Source: Pseudomonadota bacterium
Lineage (GTDB): Bacteria > Pseudomonadota > Gammaproteobacteria > Steroidobacterales > Steroidobacteraceae
Reading direction: 5' to 3'
NCBI GenBank assembly: GCA_021805275.1
Contig: JAJZFQ010000177.1
Coordinates: 1-6,680 of the forward strand
DNA length: 6,680 nt
The notes beneath the pieces are model-generated. The model had not been told where the DNA came from. It did not search any database and saw only the letters and a program-made list of their open reading frames with translations. Shown piece after piece: positions 5,616 through 6,680 of this stretch (its first letter is position 1; each line of letters starts with the position of its first letter). A program made the position numbers and the translations under genes.

Positions 5616-6499
5616 GCCCGTAGCTCCCGGCCGGTCAGTTCGAGGAAGAGATCTTCGAGATTCGGCGCCCGGATGCGCAGATTGCGCAGCGGCACGTCGG
5701 CGCCGAGCAGCGTGCGCAGCGTGGCATCGAGGTCATCGGTGGTGATCTCGATCCGCTCCTCGCTCTCGATGATCTGCAGCGGCAGAGCGCGAGCGGCCGA
5801 GGGGAAGTCCGCGCGCGGCAGCTCGAGCAGCACCGCCGCGAAATGCTCACGCAGCAGCGCCGCGGGGGTCCCCTGCGCGATGATGCGGCCGCGATCGACG
5901 ATGGCGATCACATCACAGAGGATCTCCGCCTCGGCCATGTAATGGGTGGTGAGGATGATGGTCTTGCGCTGCGCCTTGATGGCGCGCACCAGCGACCAGA
6001 AGTTGCGCCGCGCCTGTGGATCAAGGCCGGTGGTCGGCTCGTCGAGGAACAGCACCTGCGGATCGTTCACCAGCGCGATCGCGAGCAGCAGCCGCTGCAG
6101 CTGCCCGCCGGAGAGTTTGCGATTGTCGCGCTCGGCGAGCGCCTCGAGCGAGCAGAGCTTGAGCAGCTCCTCGATGTCGCGGCCGTGCGCGTACAGGCCG
6201 CGGAACATCGCGAGGCTCTGGCGCACGGTGAGGAAGTTCTGCAGCGCGGTGGCCTGGAAGAGGATGCCGGCCTCCTCGCGAAAGCGGCTGCCGAGCGGCT
6301 CGCCGCAGTAGCGCACCTCCCCGGCACTGGCGGTGAGGATCCCTTCCATGATCTCGATGGTGGTGGTCTTGCCGGCCCCGTTCGGTCCGAGCAGCCCGAA
6401 GCACACGCCCTGCGGGACGCTGAAGGAAATGCCATCGACCGCAGTGACCCCGGGGTACTGCTTGACCAGATCACGGACTTCGAGAATCGGAGGGTTCAT
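5612..6499 (-). CDS. ABC transporter ATP-binding protein (DrrA/NodI/NatA-like)
   Basis: This 295-residue ATPase has every catalytic element of an ABC exporter nucleotide-binding domain: Walker A GPNGAGKT (38-45), Q-loop Gln82, signature LSGGQ (129-133), Walker B VLFLDE (149-154) with Glu154, D-loop GLDP, and switch His186 (TTH). Residues after about 220 form the extra C-terminal domain common in DrrA- and NodI-type ATPases, ending in the usual NLEDLFLELTGRE block. It acts on the cytoplasmic face with the permease that overlaps its stop codon. It is the first gene of the operon. ATG 6499 is the natural start, since the family motif LEVRDLVKQY begins at residue 6. The leader has no recognisable Shine-Dalgarno, which is odd for the first gene of an operon. 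Confidence 0.95.
   Translation of the reverse strand: MNPPILEVRDLVKQYPGVTAVDGISFSVPQGVCFGLLGPNGAGKTTTIEIMEGILTASAGEVRYCGEPLGSRFREEAGILFQATALQNFLTVRQSLAMFRGLYAHGRDIEELLKLCSLEALAERDNRKLSGGQLQRLLLAIALVNDPQVLFLDEPTTGLDPQARRNFWSLVRAIKAQRKTIILTTHYMAEAEILCDVIAIVDRGRIIAQGTPAALLREHFAAVLLELPRADFPSAARALPLQIIESEERIEITTDDLDATLRTLLGADVPLRNLRIRAPNLEDLFLELTGRELRA
5624..5628 (-). promoter_or_regulatory. Ribosome-binding site of the permease gene (GGGAG)
   Basis: GGGAG on the - strand lies inside the last codons of the ATPase gene, 8 bases before the permease ATG. It supports ATG 5615 as the start and fits translational coupling across the ATGA overlap. Confidence 0.65.
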
Positions 6500-6525
6500 G
6501 GGGGTGTCGTTCGCGGTGCACCGGC

Positions 6526-6531
6526 ATCGTA
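6526..6531 (-). promoter_or_regulatory. Candidate -10 box for the ABC/threonine aldolase operon
   Basis: TACGAT on the - strand matches 4 of 6 consensus -10 positions, and predicted transcription would start about 20 bases before ATG 6499. The hexamer 17 bases upstream (AAGACG) is a poor -35. This is the only plausible -10-like element in the short leader, but the call is weak. Confidence 0.25.
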
Positions 6532-6578
6532 GCTGATCGGCGGCGGTGCGTCTTGCCCGAGGCAGCGCGTGCGCGCGC

Positions 6579-6587
6579 TGGTAAACT
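6579..6587 (+). promoter_or_regulatory. Candidate extended -10 promoter (TGGTAAACT) for a rightward gene
   Basis: TG-G-TAAACT on the + strand fits the extended -10 pattern TGnTATAAT, with 4 of 6 core matches. No good -35 is present at normal spacing, which extended -10 promoters tolerate. Transcription would begin near 6594 and run into the possible coding start at the right edge. Confidence 0.35.
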
Positions 6588-6634
6588 GTGCGAGGTCAGC
6601 AGATGGCGCGATGCGCCCGGCGGGTTTTGGCGTG

Positions 6635-6680
6635 ATGGGTGAAGTGGCGGCGCAATTGCCGCTGTGGTCCGAGCAGGACG
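6635..6680 (+). CDS. Possible start of an unidentified + strand gene, cut by window edge
   Basis: From ATG 6635 the frame reads MGEVAAQLPLWSEQD and stays open to the edge; 11 of the 14 codons after ATG end in G or C. The same frame also offers ATG 6611 and GTG 6632 as starts. The other two + frames are closed by stops before the edge. A candidate extended -10 promoter lies about 50 bases upstream. I do not recognise the product. The piece is too short for a family call, and on the - strand one frame is also open here, so the gene itself is uncertain. Confidence 0.35.
   Translation, partial: MGEVAAQLPLWSEQD

Noticed and set aside
4971..5942. 323-codon + strand open frame
   Set aside because: It is antisense to the ABC permease and ATPase, low in hydrophobic residues and rich in Arg, Glu and Gln, as expected for a mirror frame.
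6498..6680. - strand frame open from the right edge and ending in a TGA that overlaps the ATPase ATG (ATGA)
   Set aside because: The overlap looks operon-like, but third-position GC is lower than expected for a real gene here and the residues (Pro, Thr and Ser rich, scattered Cys) show no family. A divergent intergenic region is simpler.

Overview
The window is high-GC bacterial chromosome with tightly packed genes, read in two opposing blocks. The TatD protein is closely similar to the enterobacterial form (shared GITGW-CDERRG, TDxPYLLPRDL and RRNEP blocks). With a Pseudomonas-type low-specificity threonine aldolase, this suggests a gammaproteobacterium, possibly of a Xanthomonadales- or Steroidobacter-like soil or water lineage. 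That placement is inference, and no marker gene settles it. There are no rRNA or tRNA genes, insertion sequences, CRISPR arrays or other clear mobile elements.

Left part (1-1301, + strand): the 3' two-thirds or so of a secreted modular chitinase. The visible order is Pro-Thr linker, chitin-binding module of the CBM5/12 type, second Pro-Thr linker, GH18 catalytic domain. The reading frame is open through the left edge, so the true start and signal peptide lie outside. A perfect 13-bp inverted repeat (1311-1339) separates it from the convergent genes.

Middle part (1362-3219, - strand): two separately spaced genes. One encodes a prolyl-4-hydroxylase-like 2-oxoglutarate/Fe(II) oxygenase with a small helical N-terminal extension. 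The other encodes the metal-dependent DNase TatD. A 332-base gene-free stretch (3220-3551) follows, holding a strong hairpin just after the next gene's stop.

Right part (3552-6499, - strand): a three-gene operon in the order ABC-2 ATPase, ABC-2 permease, low-specificity L-threonine aldolase. The first two overlap by 4 bases (ATGA), and the third begins 18 bases after the permease stop with its own ribosome-binding site. The two ABC proteins should form one exporter of unknown substrate. The last 180 bases are a divergent intergenic region with candidate promoters on both strands and possibly the first codons of a + strand gene.

Most of the window is ordinary housekeeping or accessory metabolism. 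I see no convincing unknown system. The ideas most worth a second look are the prolyl hydroxylase lying convergent to a protein with two long Pro-Thr linkers, the altered first Asp of the GH18 catalytic motif, the threonine aldolase tied to an exporter operon, and a five-run C/G-tract in the linker DNA.
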